Assembly (NCBI GenBank): GCA_027625915.1
Contig: JANTQA010000015.1
Location: 5,547,001 to 5,611,000, forward strand
DNA from: Anaeramoeba flamelloides
Taxonomy: Eukaryota > Metamonada > Anaeramoebidae
DNA: 64,000 bases
Reading direction: 5' to 3'
In this document: in pieces, positions 33,954 to 46,000 of the stretch
Layout of the letters: each line of letters begins with the position of its first letter
How positions within the stretch are numbered: position 1 is the stretch's first letter
Program-made: the position numbers and the translations under genes
The notes under the pieces: model-generated
Database searches by the model: none
Seen by the model: the letters and a program-made list of their open reading frames with translations, nothing else
Told to the model about the DNA's origin: nothing

Positions 33954-34355
33954 CTGTTCAATATCGATAAATAAAAAAAATGAAAAAATGAAAAAATGGA
34001 TAATTAAAATGAAAATTACCAATAAGTAACTTTCTTATTAACAATCAAATTCGATGTTATAGATGATTTAAGAGGCGTGCCCTTTTGTTTGAATGAGAGT
34101 TTATATCTATATATATAATAATTCAAGAAATATTAAAATAAAAAAACTTTTTTCTGAGTTTTTCAATGATGTTTTACAAATTAAAAATTGCATAAAATTA
34201 GAAAATTTTTATTTCATATGGGTTCAGTATCTCACAGTTGATCTAAATTTTAAATTATTAAAAAATATTATTTAAAATAATTTAAAATTAACTTTAAAAA
34301 AAATGAGAAAATTGACTTTTAAATTATTTAATTGGGAAATAATTTGACTATTCTA

Positions 34356-34612
34356 CCGTAATAAAAAAAGTTTTTATAACATGTTATTAACGTGTTGTAA
34401 AGGTGTTATAAAGGTTTGGAATGTTATTAAATTTTATCATAAAAACTTTTAAAACATAATTATTTTTTATAAAATGCGTTATAAAATTTGTAACATGTGT
34501 TAAGCCTGTTATAAAAATATTTTTTAAAAAATATTGAAAAAATCATCATTTAAAAGGAATTTTGTTATAAAAATGTTAAATAGATGTGATAAAAAAAGTT
34601 TTTTTATTAGGG
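34356..34612 (+). mobile_element. TIR element, family D, copy 1
   Basis: Ends CCGTAATAAAAAAAGTTTTT and the complement of CCCTAATAAAAAAACTTTTT. TA lies at 34354-34355 and 34613-34614. The body is rich in a recurrent TTATAACA/TGTTATAA word. The second copy, in inverse orientation, is at 35219-35465. No reading frame. Confidence 0.75.
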
Positions 34613-35218
34613 TATTGGTGAATTATATGTATTTAAGTAATTGCTGTGACAAAAAAAGCTCAATAATTAAAGTGTATTATAATTGGAAGTAAATAAACCA
34701 AGCAAAAAAAAAACACCCTTAATATGACCTAGTTTTAAATTTAGAAACAAATTTACTGAATGTGAAAAAAAATACTAATATTTATTAATACCTAATACTA
34801 ATTAAAAACAAACACTGTTGGGTGTGTAATCGATTTCTATAAATAAAAAATCAAAAATTAGTAACTTTTTAAAAAGAAGTATAAAAGAGTGTCCCTCAAT
34901 TTCCTATTTTAATCCCTGTGAATGATAATTTTGAATACAGTCATTCAAGTTGTGAAGTCTCGTTGGTTGGTATTTTTTGAGAACTAAAAGATTATTGTTT
35001 TCATTTTTACTTTTCTCAAAATAGTTATTATTTTGCAAAAAATGCTACAAATCTTAATTTGTTAAATTTAGATGGTTAAAATCTAACCAGAAACTGGAAC
35101 AAATCGAATTAAATTTATTCTGCACTGGAAGAAAAACAATTTGTTTCAAATAGAACAAATTTGTTCATTTGGAAATCCAAAATGATGAAATAAGTAATTT
35201 TTTTTTTTGGTTTTTTTT

Positions 35219-35465
35219 CCCTAATAAAAAAATTTTTTATAACATCTATATAACATTTTTATAACAAAATTTCCTTTTAAATGATGATTTTTTCAACATT
35301 TTTTAAATAAATATTCTTATAACAGGCTTATAACATTTTACAAATTTTATAACAAACATTTATGTTATAAAAGTTTACATGATACAATTTTATAACATTT
35401 AAAACGTTTATAACACCTTTACAACACGTTTATAGCATGTTATAAAAAAAATTTTTTTATTAAGG
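35219..35465 (-). mobile_element. TIR element, family D, copy 2
   Basis: Reverse complement aligns end to end with 34356-34612 (CCTTAATAAAAAAATTTTTT...CGTGTTGTAAAGGTGTTATA). The flanks read TT on both sides rather than TA, so the target site is mutated or the boundary is off by a base or two. Confidence 0.7.
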
Positions 35466-36109
35466 TTTTTTATTAAAATTTTTAATTAAATTTTTAACCG
35501 GTGAAATTTTTTTTGAAATTATGTTGTTGAGTTTTTTTTTTTTTTTTGAATTTGATTTTTGTTAACCAAAAGATATGTAAATCCACAATAAAACTTTTTC
35601 ATGACAAGTGAATAGAACCTTAAAGGTTTGTATTTTAAAAACTTTTATTGTATTTTTAGCCATTTTCATTTTAATCATTTATTTTTTCTTTGATAAATAG
35701 ATCTAACTTTTCATTTTCAAATTTCTGTAATTCTAGTAAGATTTGCAATTAAAAATTGTGTTGATCTTTTTTTCTCAAATGTAGAATAAAGATCCTTTTG
35801 AATTGAGAAGACAAACTATATGTAATATTTTACTAATAGAATTTTTAATACAATTTGAAAAATGGAGAACTAATAAAATTTATATTCAAAAACAATACCC
35901 TACGATTTTAGACTTTTCCTTGAAGGCACATAGACAGTAAATGTGATATTTTCTCTTTTTTTGTTATTAGAAAAGGTATTCTTCGGAATTGATACAAAAA
36001 ACTCAAACAGCCTTGTACCATTAGGATGATCATTGCAATTTTTTTATTTTCTTTTTCAACTATTAAATAAAAATAGGATAAAATTAACTATTAAAATCAA
36101 ATTTAACAC

Positions 36110-36578
36110 CTGTTGTCCAAATAATGTAGGTAGAAAAGTATAATCCTGTTTCAAAATAAAAATCGTTTTTTGTTGTTTTAAGAAGACAAATACATTAACG
36201 ATCAAAGAAACCAACAATAAACCATAAATAAAGATCGTATTGGTTTTTTAAAGTACTATTATTTGTAAAGAAATTCTTAAAATAAAGGATCAAATTGGAA
36301 AATTTTCTCAAAAAATCGAGTTAATTTTTGAAAAGAGTAATATCAAACAAAAAATTTCATAAAAAATTAAGAAAATTAGGAAAAATTTTGAATAAATTAC
36401 ATGAATAATTTAAATTTTACTGAAAATAACCAGACCTGTACTTTCAAAATTAATTTGAGCTCATGTATACTATTTGTTCCTAGATTGGATGTTGCCTTGT
36501 GACAAGAAAAAAAAAATACCAGGGTTTTATTTTGAAAAACGGGTTTTAGTCGTTGGGCACGCAATATTTTGATCACTT
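36110..36578 (-). mobile_element. TIR element, family C, copy 2
   Basis: Reverse complement matches 27356-27832 along its length: TIR AAGTGATCAAAATATTGCG, then GTGCCCAACGACTA, CTTGTCACAAGGC, AATTTGATCCTT and GGTTTCTTTGA landmarks. The end with AGTGATC abuts TA (36579-36580); the other flank is not TA. Coding-like debris further left (about 35900-36060, 'VSIPKNTFSNNKKRKYHIYC' in reverse) is not part of copy 1. Confidence 0.75.
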
Positions 36579-37509
36579 TATTTATAATTTGATCTCAAAG
36601 TTGAATAAGGAAGAGGAATTAACTCTTCACAAATATCATTTCTAATTTGCTTTTTCAAGATCTTTGAGTTATTCCAGCAACATTTTGAAAAATAATTGGT
36701 TCTTGAAATAAAAATTTTGTTCTGTTAAATTGGATAATAACAGAATTAACAGTCTTGTTTTGGTTTCAATTAGACCCAATATTATAACTGATAAGAAGGT
36801 TCCAACAATAAGTGTTCTTATTTTTTTCAAAGAATGTTTCTAATTCAGTTTCCTTAGAAACAAACCATTTCTGTATTGTTCGAGTTGTAATTCATTAAAT
36901 CAAAAGAAATTGGCTTTTCCAAAAATAACAAAAAATGATTACAAAAACATTTTGTGATTTCACTTTCTCTTGAGTCTTTATTAACCCTGAAAAAAAAACA
37001 GTACAATATAATTAACTTTGATAGATCCTAATAATTAACCAAAAATGTTTTTTATCAAACCTTACTTTACTTATGATTCTTTTTTTAAAAATATCGTGTT
37101 GAAAAAATTTGTAAATTTATTTTATGTTGATTACGACTCTTCATCTTATTGATCAGATAAAATGAAAACAAATGTCACAGGAAGAACCCAAAAACCTCTT
37201 CGCTTCAAAAATTAACAAACAATTTCTGGAATAGCATTATAAAAAAAATAGTTATCTTCAGAATTACAATTTTGTAAAATATGAAAACTCATTACTCATC
37301 TTAAAAAAACAAAAAAAATAGTGGGTATTAAAAAAACAACAAAGAACTCAATTATGACTTTTTGAAAAATCCAAAAAACGACCTTTTCATTTTTTTTAAC
37401 TGTATTTTTTTTTTACTTTATTTTCCATTCCAAAAAAAAGTTCCAAACTTATTAACCCAAAAATCCACTATCTATCTTGTTTAAATATTTACCACAAACC
37501 TAAACAATA

Positions 37510-39057
37510 ATGTTAACTTTATTTTGTTCGTTAATAAATGAAAAACAAAAGTCCAATTTACCATTAATAATTTTTACAAATAATTTAATTCAAAACCGAT
37601 CATTTGCTGGGTTGATCAACCTCTCTTCAACAACACAAGAGAAAGGCTATGTGTGTTCTAGTGACTACATTTGCCCAAGCACACCATTAAGTCATCTTTT
37701 CAAAGAGCAAAATGGCGCAATCTTCTGTTCACAATTCCAAGAAGGCACAAGTTTCAGTCTCTTAAAAAGGAACTTCAGTGCAAGATCAAAAAGCAAAAGC
37801 AAAAGCCAAAGCCAAAGGAGAACAACAAGAAAAAAAACAGAGGAATCCAAAAACTATTACGAGATCTTGGGCGTGAATGAAAAAGCAAGTACAGAAGAAA
37901 TCAAAAAGGCGTACTACAAATTAGCCAAGAAATATCATCCAGACATCAACAAGGAATCCAATGCACAAAAGAAGTTTACAAAGGTCAACGAGGCACACGA
38001 AACGCTGTCCGACAAAAAGAAACGAAGAGAGTATGATGTACAATTGCACCAACCAAAATTTAATTCCCGTGGTGGCTTTGGCTTTGGCCAAAATGCACAT
38101 TCGTCACATGGCTTCAATGTTGAAGACTTATTTAGTAATTTGTTTGGAGGCGGAAGAGGGAGCAGAAACGGGGGTGCTGGTCCAAGAAGAGGAAGCAATT
38201 ACCAAGATCCTTTTGCTTCGAACCAACAGGCTAATCCAAAAGCGCGAGGCTCCGACGTCCGCTTGAGGGTATCAATACCATTTCTTGATGGCGTCAAGGG
38301 ATGCGAAAGGAAGGTGAGGTACAAGAGAATAACTGCATGCAGCCATTGTAAGCAAACAGGATCCGAGCCTGGAACCAAAATAAGTACGTGCAGGGTCTGC
38401 AAGGGAAAGGGGGTAAAACTTGAAAATTCTGGGGGCTACCAGCGCCAGGTAATTTGCGGCAGTTGCCAAGGGAATGGCAAAATCGTTGAGAAGAAATGTT
38501 CCAAATGTAAAGGGCGTAAGATCATCGAAAAAAGAAAAACAGTTACGTTAAATGTCACTTCAGGAATTGAAAGTGGCGATATTCTTACAAAGCGCGGTGC
38601 TGGCAATGCAGGCACCAATGGCGGGAAATCAGGCGATCTGTTAGTCGAATTTGTTGTCGAAAACGAAAATCGTTTCTTTTTCAGAGACGGCTTAGATTTG
38701 CATATCGAGGTGCCAATCACCGTATCCGATGCCATTCTTGGTGGCGAAACAACAGTACCAAGATTTGAAAAGAATCTGAAGGTCAAAATACCAAAAGGAA
38801 CCCAACCAAACCAAATTACAATTCTCAAATCAAAGGGAATAACCGGCAACACTCGAAATCTTAATGGCAAATTAAATCCAAAAAGCAAAACTACAGGGGA
38901 CTATGTCATACATTGGAAAATTGTTATCCCAAAAAAATTAAAAAATTCTCAAAAACAATTAATTCAATCTTTTGGTAAAGACGAAAAAAGAGAAAGCCCC
39001 AAAATGTCTAATGAATTTAAACAGCAAGTATTTGCTCAGAAACCTTTTAAAAAATAA
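37510..39057 (+). CDS. Type I (DnaJ/Mdj1/Tid1-like) Hsp40 co-chaperone, organellar
   Basis: 515 residues, intronless. J-domain at 114-178 with HPD at 143-145, which stimulates Hsp70 ATPase; Gly/Phe-rich linker (about 185-235); cysteine-rich domain (about 277-335) with four CxxCxGxG-type units ([32 protein letters not shown]), all eight Cys present, the last unit lacking its second Gly; C-terminal substrate-binding domains ('RGAGNAG', '[20 protein letters not shown]'). It is therefore type A/I, like bacterial DnaJ. The first 110 residues are an extension rich in Ser/Arg/Lys with 'QNRSFAG' and 'KRNFSARS', resembling mitochondrial presequence cleavage sites, so targeting to mitochondria or a related organelle is likely. 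G/C is visibly higher than in neighbouring genes, possibly from codon bias of a well-expressed gene or a distinct origin. Confidence 0.9.
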   Translation: MLTLFCSLINEKQKSNLPLIIFTNNLIQNRSFAGLINLSSTTQEKGYVCSSDYICPSTPLSHLFKEQNGAIFCSQFQEGTSFSLLKRNFSARSKSKSKSQSQRRTTRKKTEESKNYYEILGVNEKASTEEIKKAYYKLAKKYHPDINKESNAQKKFTKVNEAHETLSDKKKRREYDVQLHQPKFNSRGGFGFGQNAHSSHGFNVEDLFSNLFGGGRGSRNGGAGPRRGSNYQDPFASNQQANPKARGSDVRLRVSIPFLDGVKGCERKVRYKRITACSHCKQTGSEPGTKISTCRVCKGKGVKLENSGGYQRQVICGSCQGNGKIVEKKCSKCKGRKIIEKRKTVTLNVTSGIESGDILTKRGAGNAGTNGGKSGDLLVEFVVENENRFFFRDGLDLHIEVPITVSDAILGGETTVPRFEKNLKVKIPKGTQPNQITILKSKGITGNTRNLNGKLNPKSKTTGDYVIHWKIVIPKKLKNSQKQLIQSFGKDEKRESPKMSNEFKQQVFAQKPFKK

Positions 39058-39182
39058 ATCCCAGGATTATCACTACCATTAATATAAGGCGTTTATTTGG
39101 GAATAATTTATTTTATTAAATCCTTTGCTTATTATATATAGATAGTTAGATAGCTAATTCCATCAAATTTGAATGATTAATT

Positions 39183-39184
<2 letters not shown>

Positions 39185-39214
<30 letters not shown>
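39185..39214. repeat. (AT)n microsatellite
   Basis: Fifteen uninterrupted AT units, about 130 bp past the DnaJ stop codon. Confidence 0.9.
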
Positions 39215-39218
<4 letters not shown>

Positions 39219-39544
39219 TATTAATATCACTCAAAATTGACTTTTTTTTGATATTTTTTATTAATTAAAGATTTTGGAATTAGTTTTTAGTCAATAAATC
39301 AATTCATTTTTAATTTTTTTTTTTTTTTTGATTTCTTCGAATACTTTGTTAAATATTTTTCGATTAATTTTAAAGACAATTTATCGAAATTTTAATTAGA
39401 ATTGAGATAATATTTAATATTTGTTCCGATACTTTAATTTTTTATTATTATAATTAACCAAGAATACATAACTATACTTGAAAAGAAATAAAAAAATAAA
39501 CTAATAAGATAAAAAAAGATCAAGATTAAAATTAATAATTAATT

Positions 39545-40560
39545 AAACTCCATTTCAAAATTTTTAAACACCAAAATTTAATTTTTAGAAAAAAAATCTT
39601 ATTTAATCAATTCTCCAATGAACACCAAATTAGAACCATTCACTAATTGAAATGTGGACAATTGTTTATGAATTACAATACTCACAAAAATAAAAAAATT
39701 ATAATTATTACTTATATATGTCCCTACGACCCAAAAAACACTAAAAATTGAAAACTGATCAAATACTTTCCATTAATACAATTAAAAAAACTAAATGATA
39801 AAATAAAAATAAATAAAGTTTCAATTTAACTTTTTCTTGAAAACATTTTTTGCCAAAATCATTGAATTCACACTTGAAATTATATATATTTTTATCCATA
39901 ATATCTTATTTTAACTCATTTACAAAAAAAAAATCTAAATTATGTGAATTTTATTTTCACAAAAGGGACTAATATGGTCTTCAAATGTTTTTTTTTTCTA
40001 GTTTTAAATGGTAAAATTAATAAAAAAGTTTTTTAAAAAGGATAAACTTTCTGGAAAAGCATTTTAATTTAATATATTAACTTATTCTTTGATTTCAAAC
40101 TTTTCTCAACTCCAATTTTTCAAAAAAAAATAAAAAAGTGCACATTAATTTCAAAAATATTTTTAATATTCAAAAGTTGAGAGTGTTTGAATTCTAAAAA
40201 AATATATATATCAAGTGGTTAATTGAATAAATTTATAAACTTAGATTTCGAAAAAATATTAATCATAAAAAAATAGTAGTTAATTTTATTAAGGACATAT
40301 CATGGGTATTTTAAAATTTTGGAGAGAGCAAAACAAAAAAATGTTTTGGAAAAGTTGTTGAAATTCTATTAGGAATATTTATTGATTAAAATGTTAGATA
40401 TTATTAACAACTAATTTTATTTGATTTTTTCTGTTTTGGAGAACTCAAATTTAACCTAATATTGATCAATTAAAAAAAAAATTAAAATCAAATGAAACAA
40501 GCTACATAATTCAAAAAAATAAATCAAAAACAAAAAAAAGAATAGATGAAAAAACTATTT
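39545..40560 (-). repeat. Dispersed repeat interrupted by a family E element
   Basis: The two flanks, 39545-39718 and 40298-40560, in reverse complement match the contiguous copy at 23281-23710. The 579-bp insert between them is listed separately. This nesting shows the order of events: the outer repeat is older and the inner element younger. Confidence 0.7.
39719..40297 (+). mobile_element. TIR element, family E, copy 1 (TA-flanked)
   Basis: Starts TGTCCCTACGACCC and ends with the complement of TGTCCTTAATAAAA, flanked by TA (39717-39718, 40298-40299). The reverse complement matches 56975-57544 along its length (landmarks ACCAATTAGTCCCTT-like, AATTATGTGAATTTTATTTT, GAGAGTGTTT). A paralogous empty site is at about 23530-23545. 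No reading frame above chance. Confidence 0.85.
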
Positions 40561-43015
40561 AAATATTTTTGAAAAATCAAAATTATTTCCTATTTTCAAT
40601 GAAATTGTAATATCGAGATTATATTAACCATTTTAACTTTACGAATATTTTGAATTTTAGTTTAGTTTATATAGGAAAATACTCTAATAGAATAATAAAA
40701 TAAATCCATTGTAAATATTGTTTAAGGGTCGAGTCAATACAGTTAAAAAGAATTTTCTGAAATTGAAAAAAAAAATATATATATATATATACTTTCTAAG
40801 GGTGCATAATACCAATCAAAAACTAACCAACCTGTGAATTGTACTCGTTCTCCAAAAATTAACTTTGAAAAAAGAGGAAACTTTTAGAAAAAATAGTAAA
40901 TCAGTGAAACCCAATTTCCAATTTGAATGGATTTGAATTAGAAAATTGAAAGCAACTCTGTTATTTTTGTAGCTTCACTCTTTGTCGCTATTTGAGATCT
41001 CAAAGATTTTTTTTTCATTTTCATTTTTTACTATTCTCAAATGAATTATTTTCTTCTCGAAAGAATATTACAAAATCCTCACTTTGTTAAATATAGAAGG
41101 TTACAAAATAACCCCAAATTAGATTAAATCAAATTAAATCGATTTTCTGCTTTAAAAAGCAATTTGTTATAAATTGAAGACATTTAAGCTCTTTGGAAAT
41201 TTAAAATAAAAAAAATTATTATTTTTTTTTATATTTTGGTTTTTTGGAATTGAGAATACTTATAAACTTTTTTTTTTTGATTTGGGTTTTTTGTCTTTTA
41301 TCAATCATTGGGATCTAGAAAATTTTTTTTTTTAGTTTATTTGAATCTTGTCAATCAAAAGAAATACAACTTCACAATACCCATTTTGGGTTTCAAGTTG
41401 CTCCTTGAGCATGGAAAAAATCCAGGACAAATTAACAGAAGCTTAAAGATTAATAGAAGAGATTATGAAAATATTTATTTTTAATGATTCAATATCTAGT
41501 AATACTGTTTGTGAAATGATATATTTCATATCTGAAAACAACACAAATTAATCAATGCCCCTTTTAATATTAAAAAAATTGTTTAACAATTGGGCATTTA
41601 CATTTCATGTAACATTTTTCATGGTGACAAAAAAAAAACAATTAAACAAAAAATTTTCTGATGAAAAATCTGTCATCATTTTTCAAATTTAGTTAATATA
41701 TATATATATATATATATATTGAGATTGAGAGGGAGAGAGAGATCACATATAGTAAAGTCTTTCGTTTTAAAAGCACTAAATGCCTTTAAATTCGTGTTTT
41801 TTTCGAATTTTTTTTGTTTTTTTACATATTTTTTTTGTTTCATTGTTTGTTTTGTTTTTATTTATTTTATAAAAAAGTTCTTTTATTTTTTGAAATAATA
41901 CTTTTCATTTCTGGGGGGGGGTGGGGGGATGCAAAGTAAAAAACTTAAAAAAACGAGAAATAAAACAATTATATATAGGTAGGTTTTAATTCCCTAAAAA
42001 CGCCTTGAAAAACAATGTAAATGTGCCATTTCCTATTTAAGTAGGAGATTTTCCATTTATAAACATAAATATCGTTTAATTTTCTATTTTGAAAACACAA
42101 AACAACCCAAAGCAGATTTTGCGTTTAAAACTCTTGAAAATTGTAAACTCTTTAAACACTTGGAAATTTTATATTTTTTTTTAAAAAAATCACTAGTTGA
42201 GGAAGAAAAGTAGACAAAATTTAACTTTTTTACCAATTCCAAATTAGATCATCTGACCTATTTTTTTTGGGTTTGATTACAAATAAGCTAAATTTCAAAA
42301 ATAGGGGCAGATTTTTCATCCTAAAAAAATTTGTTTAATTGTTTTTTTTTTTTAATAATAATGTATTTTACTGAAGTGTTTAGAGATAATAACCAAAATA
42401 GATTACTAAATAAAAATATAGTGTAATCACTTTATTATTTGATCGGCAAATGAAAAAAGAAAAAAATATTAAAAAAAAAGTTTGCCCCTAATTTTGAAAT
42501 TTGGTTTATATATCAGATAAACAAAATTTACACGTCACTCAGGTGTGTAAAACGCGTTTAGTGAAATCAAAAAAATCGTCGTGACTGTCGTAGATATTTT
42601 GTTGTCTTCAATTGATTTGGAATATTGCAAAGTTCAAGTTTGTTAAACTAAATTTTTGAAAATAATGTTCAAATTGATTTTCATTTTTCGAGCAGAATTT
42701 TTTTCTCAAAATTAATCTCGATTTAAAAGCTCTCTAATTCTATGATTTCACCAAGTTTGTGAAAAAAGAGTTCCCTTTCCAAAATGGATAAATGTAAACA
42801 CAGAAGGTAAATCCAAAATTACTTTATCTCCTTAGAATTGTATGTTAGAAAAAAGTTTTCAAATATTTTGTAAAAACTTGAGAAAAAAGAAACTCAAAAT
42901 AACATCAAACAACTATTTCAATAATTGAAGAAAAAACATTATTCAAAAAATTATGACTTTTTCATTTTTTCGATTTTTCTTTGTCATTTAAATTGAGGCT
43001 GTAAAATAATTTAAG
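40561..43015. other. AT-rich intergenic region upstream of the Furry gene
   Basis: Contains (AT)n at 40775-40791 and 41695-41719, the latter followed by a purine-rich GAGAGGGAGAGAGAG stretch, and a G-run at 41913-41928. No supported gene. Promoter elements for the gene at 43016 must lie here, but none can be recognised. Confidence 0.45.
41913..41928 (+). repeat. G9-T-G6 tract
   Basis: Fifteen G within sixteen bases in DNA otherwise nearly free of G-runs. It could form a G-quadruplex, or be a sequencing or assembly artefact of a homopolymer. Confidence 0.6.
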
Positions 43016-46000
43016 ATGACTGATCTTCAGAAACATATCGTGGAAAGAACAATAAATGAGTTTTGTGTTGCTTCTCTTTCTGTTATCAACAAGACTATTG
43101 ATAAGGTTAATATTTTTTCTTTTTTTTTTTTTTTTTATTATAATTTCTTTGTTTTCAAAACACTTCTTTAGAATAAATACACAACACCAATTTGAATTTA
43201 ATGAATGACTAAACACTGTAAACTATTTTTCGAATATATTTTCTTCACCATCCCCCAAACAAATTTCAAAAGAAAAAACAATATTCCTTAAAAGAATTCC
43301 AAATACAAAACAATCCAAAACTAATAAATGCAATGGAGACATTATCTACAATTTCAAAAAAGTATACAACACAAATTTTATCTACTCTTGTTTCTTGGAG
43401 AGAATTAGTGAAAAAACAGCACCCGAATACTTTTAATTTACCAAAAATGTAACCCAAAACATTCTTTTTTCTTTTGTTTTGTTACTTTCTTTTTTTCTTC
43501 TGATTAATTACCCAAATTGTTCACGTTTTTTACTTGATAAACACACAATAGAAATTTAAATCAATTTTTGTTTAAAGACAATTTTAAAGCGATAACAAAA
43601 CAGGTTTGTATTATTTCCACTCAAAAAAAAAACAACAAAACAAAAGTTTTTTTTTTTTTTTTTTTACCATTTTTACTTCTTCACTCAAGAAAATTTCCAT
43701 CCAAGTGTGCTTCAATAATTTCATTTGAAACAAAAAGAATTCTTGTTTCAGCAACACTCTTGTAATAACAGAATAAAAGTGGATAATTTCTCAGTCATAT
43801 TCAGGATTTTTAAGACAAAAAAGAATTTTTATTATCTATTGTTGCAAATGAAAAGATAAATCTTTTGAAATAAAAAGAAACAACAACAAGAATTGTTTAA
43901 AACCCACAAATCACAAAGTGTGTGCTTTTAACATCATGACAATAGTTTCCAATTCTTTAAATGAGATCAATACACTCATCACTTTCGGTTCTTTTACATA
44001 TTTGCATTTGAAATTAAAATATGATAGAATTATCATTTTATTAATTATTTTTGATTCAATTTTTTGATATTTCTTTCATTTAGAATTCTCAATTTGCCAA
44101 AAATGAAAAAGAACTACCCAAATAAACACAGAAATCAAATTGAAGTTTAGACCGATTGAAATGTAAATTACATAAAATTTCAGCTTGATTACCTTTTTTT
44201 CAATTCTGAAATATTCTTTCATTTAGGATTCTAAGTTCACCAAAAATCTCCCAACAGTAGAATTAAAAATTCCTTACAACTATTCCAACTTTGTTGTCAA
44301 AATTTAGAAGACATACAGATGATTGTCTCTTATAAAAGTATCTTTTCGTTAATCGAAAATTTAATTATTATCAATCAGAAATAAATTCGAATTTCTGTTG
44401 TTTCATCAAAAAGAGAAATAAATTTAGTTTTTAATAAACGAAGACAAAAATTAAATTTCATAAGAAAAGAAATCACAGAAATCACATAAACCACAGAAAT
44501 CACATAAATCACATAAATCACATAAATCACAGAAACTTGAAAGTATTTTTTGGGAGCATTACTTTTAAATCGTTAAAACCTGAAATTTTTGCAATTTTGG
44601 AAATTGTTGATCTCGTGTTGATGTACGTTTTTTTATGAATTTCTTTGTTAATGTTATCAAAAACCAAAGGAACCAAAAAAATATTAATTTTTTTTTTCCA
44701 CTATTTATAAAATTTTACTGTTTAACAAAACTTTCATAACCATTTTACGGTTTGTTATCCATTCTAAAATTTTATTCACCAATTCAATTCCAATGTCTTC
44801 TAAAATTTCATGATATTCTGGAATGGCTGTATCAAATAAATAGAGACAAATTTTAATTTAGAATTCTCAAATTTATATGTAACAAAAAAAAAATAAAGTA
44901 AAAATTTTTACACCTTTAAAATTCAAATAACAGAAAAACCACAAACACCTTGATGAATATTTTTAAAAATAGACCATTAAGAATTACAATTTACAATTTC
45001 AATCTAAAACAATAATAAATATAGTTAATGAAAATGATCTTTATCCAAAAGTAGGGGAAAATCCAATTGAATAAAAAACAAAAAAGAAGAAATAATCATC
45101 ATAAAAACAAAAACTAGAGATAAAATTTATGTTTTTCAATTTTATTGACAAACTTTAAAAAAGAATACAGCCGTTCCAAACCTACTGTGAAAATTCATAA
45201 TACATTGGAATTGAATTGGTGAATAAAATTTTATCATGTATAACAAACCGTAAAATGGTTATGACAGTTTTGTTAAACAGTAAAATTTTAAAAATATGGA
45301 AAAAAAAAGAATTATCCATTTTTTGGTTTCTTTGGTTTTTGATAACATTAACAAAGAAATTCATAAAAAAACAACTATTACTAGAGATCTTCAATTTCCA
45401 AAATTGCAAAAATTTCAGGTTTAAACGATTTAAAAGCCATGTTCCCAAAAAATATTTTCAAGTTTCTGTGATTTCTGTGATTTCTTTGATTTCTTTTCTT
45501 ATGAAATTTAATTTTTGTCTTCATTTTTTTACAAACTAAAAATATTTCTCTTATGATAAAACAGCAGAAATTTCAATTTTTATCTGATGATATGATAGTA
45601 ATTGAAATTTCTATTTCATAAAAAGATAATTTTATAATAGACAACCAATTTATATGTCTTATAAAGTTTCACCGTAAGGTCGGAAAGGTTGTATTCCTTA
45701 ACTATTTAAGATCAGAAAAAATTGATCTTTTCTTTTATTTTCAATAATTTATCGTATGTCTTATAAATTTTCAGGGAAAAGTTGAAATGACTGCAATAAC
45801 AAAAAAATCCACTGGTCTATTGTATTCAAGGAGATATATCAATACCTCCCTTTTCGAAACTAACGATATTTTATTATAAAATTTTTGAACTGATATTAGA
45901 TGAATTTTCTTTTAATTTAACAATCAATTGACAAAAAATGAAAAAGTCAATAATAAATTATTTTAAAGAACACTGTAAAGTACATTAATACCCAAATAAA

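Noticed and set aside
37671..38888. Several 65-150 codon frames overlapping the DnaJ gene
   Set aside because: The DnaJ frame explains the region; the others lack motifs and exist because G/C is higher and stops are rarer.
43568..43602. An extra Furry exon encoding 'DNFKAITKQ'
   Set aside because: Joining exon 2 directly to 43690 gives correct phase and an uninterrupted frame; including this piece breaks the frame.
44470..44535. CRISPR-like array
   Set aside because: The 9-bp units are contiguous with no spacers, and the host is a eukaryote; it is a minisatellite inside a transposon.
45216..45539. A transposase in the family B element
   Set aside because: The 107-codon frame has no DDE/DDD spacing or helix-turn-helix I can support; the partner copy does not conserve it.
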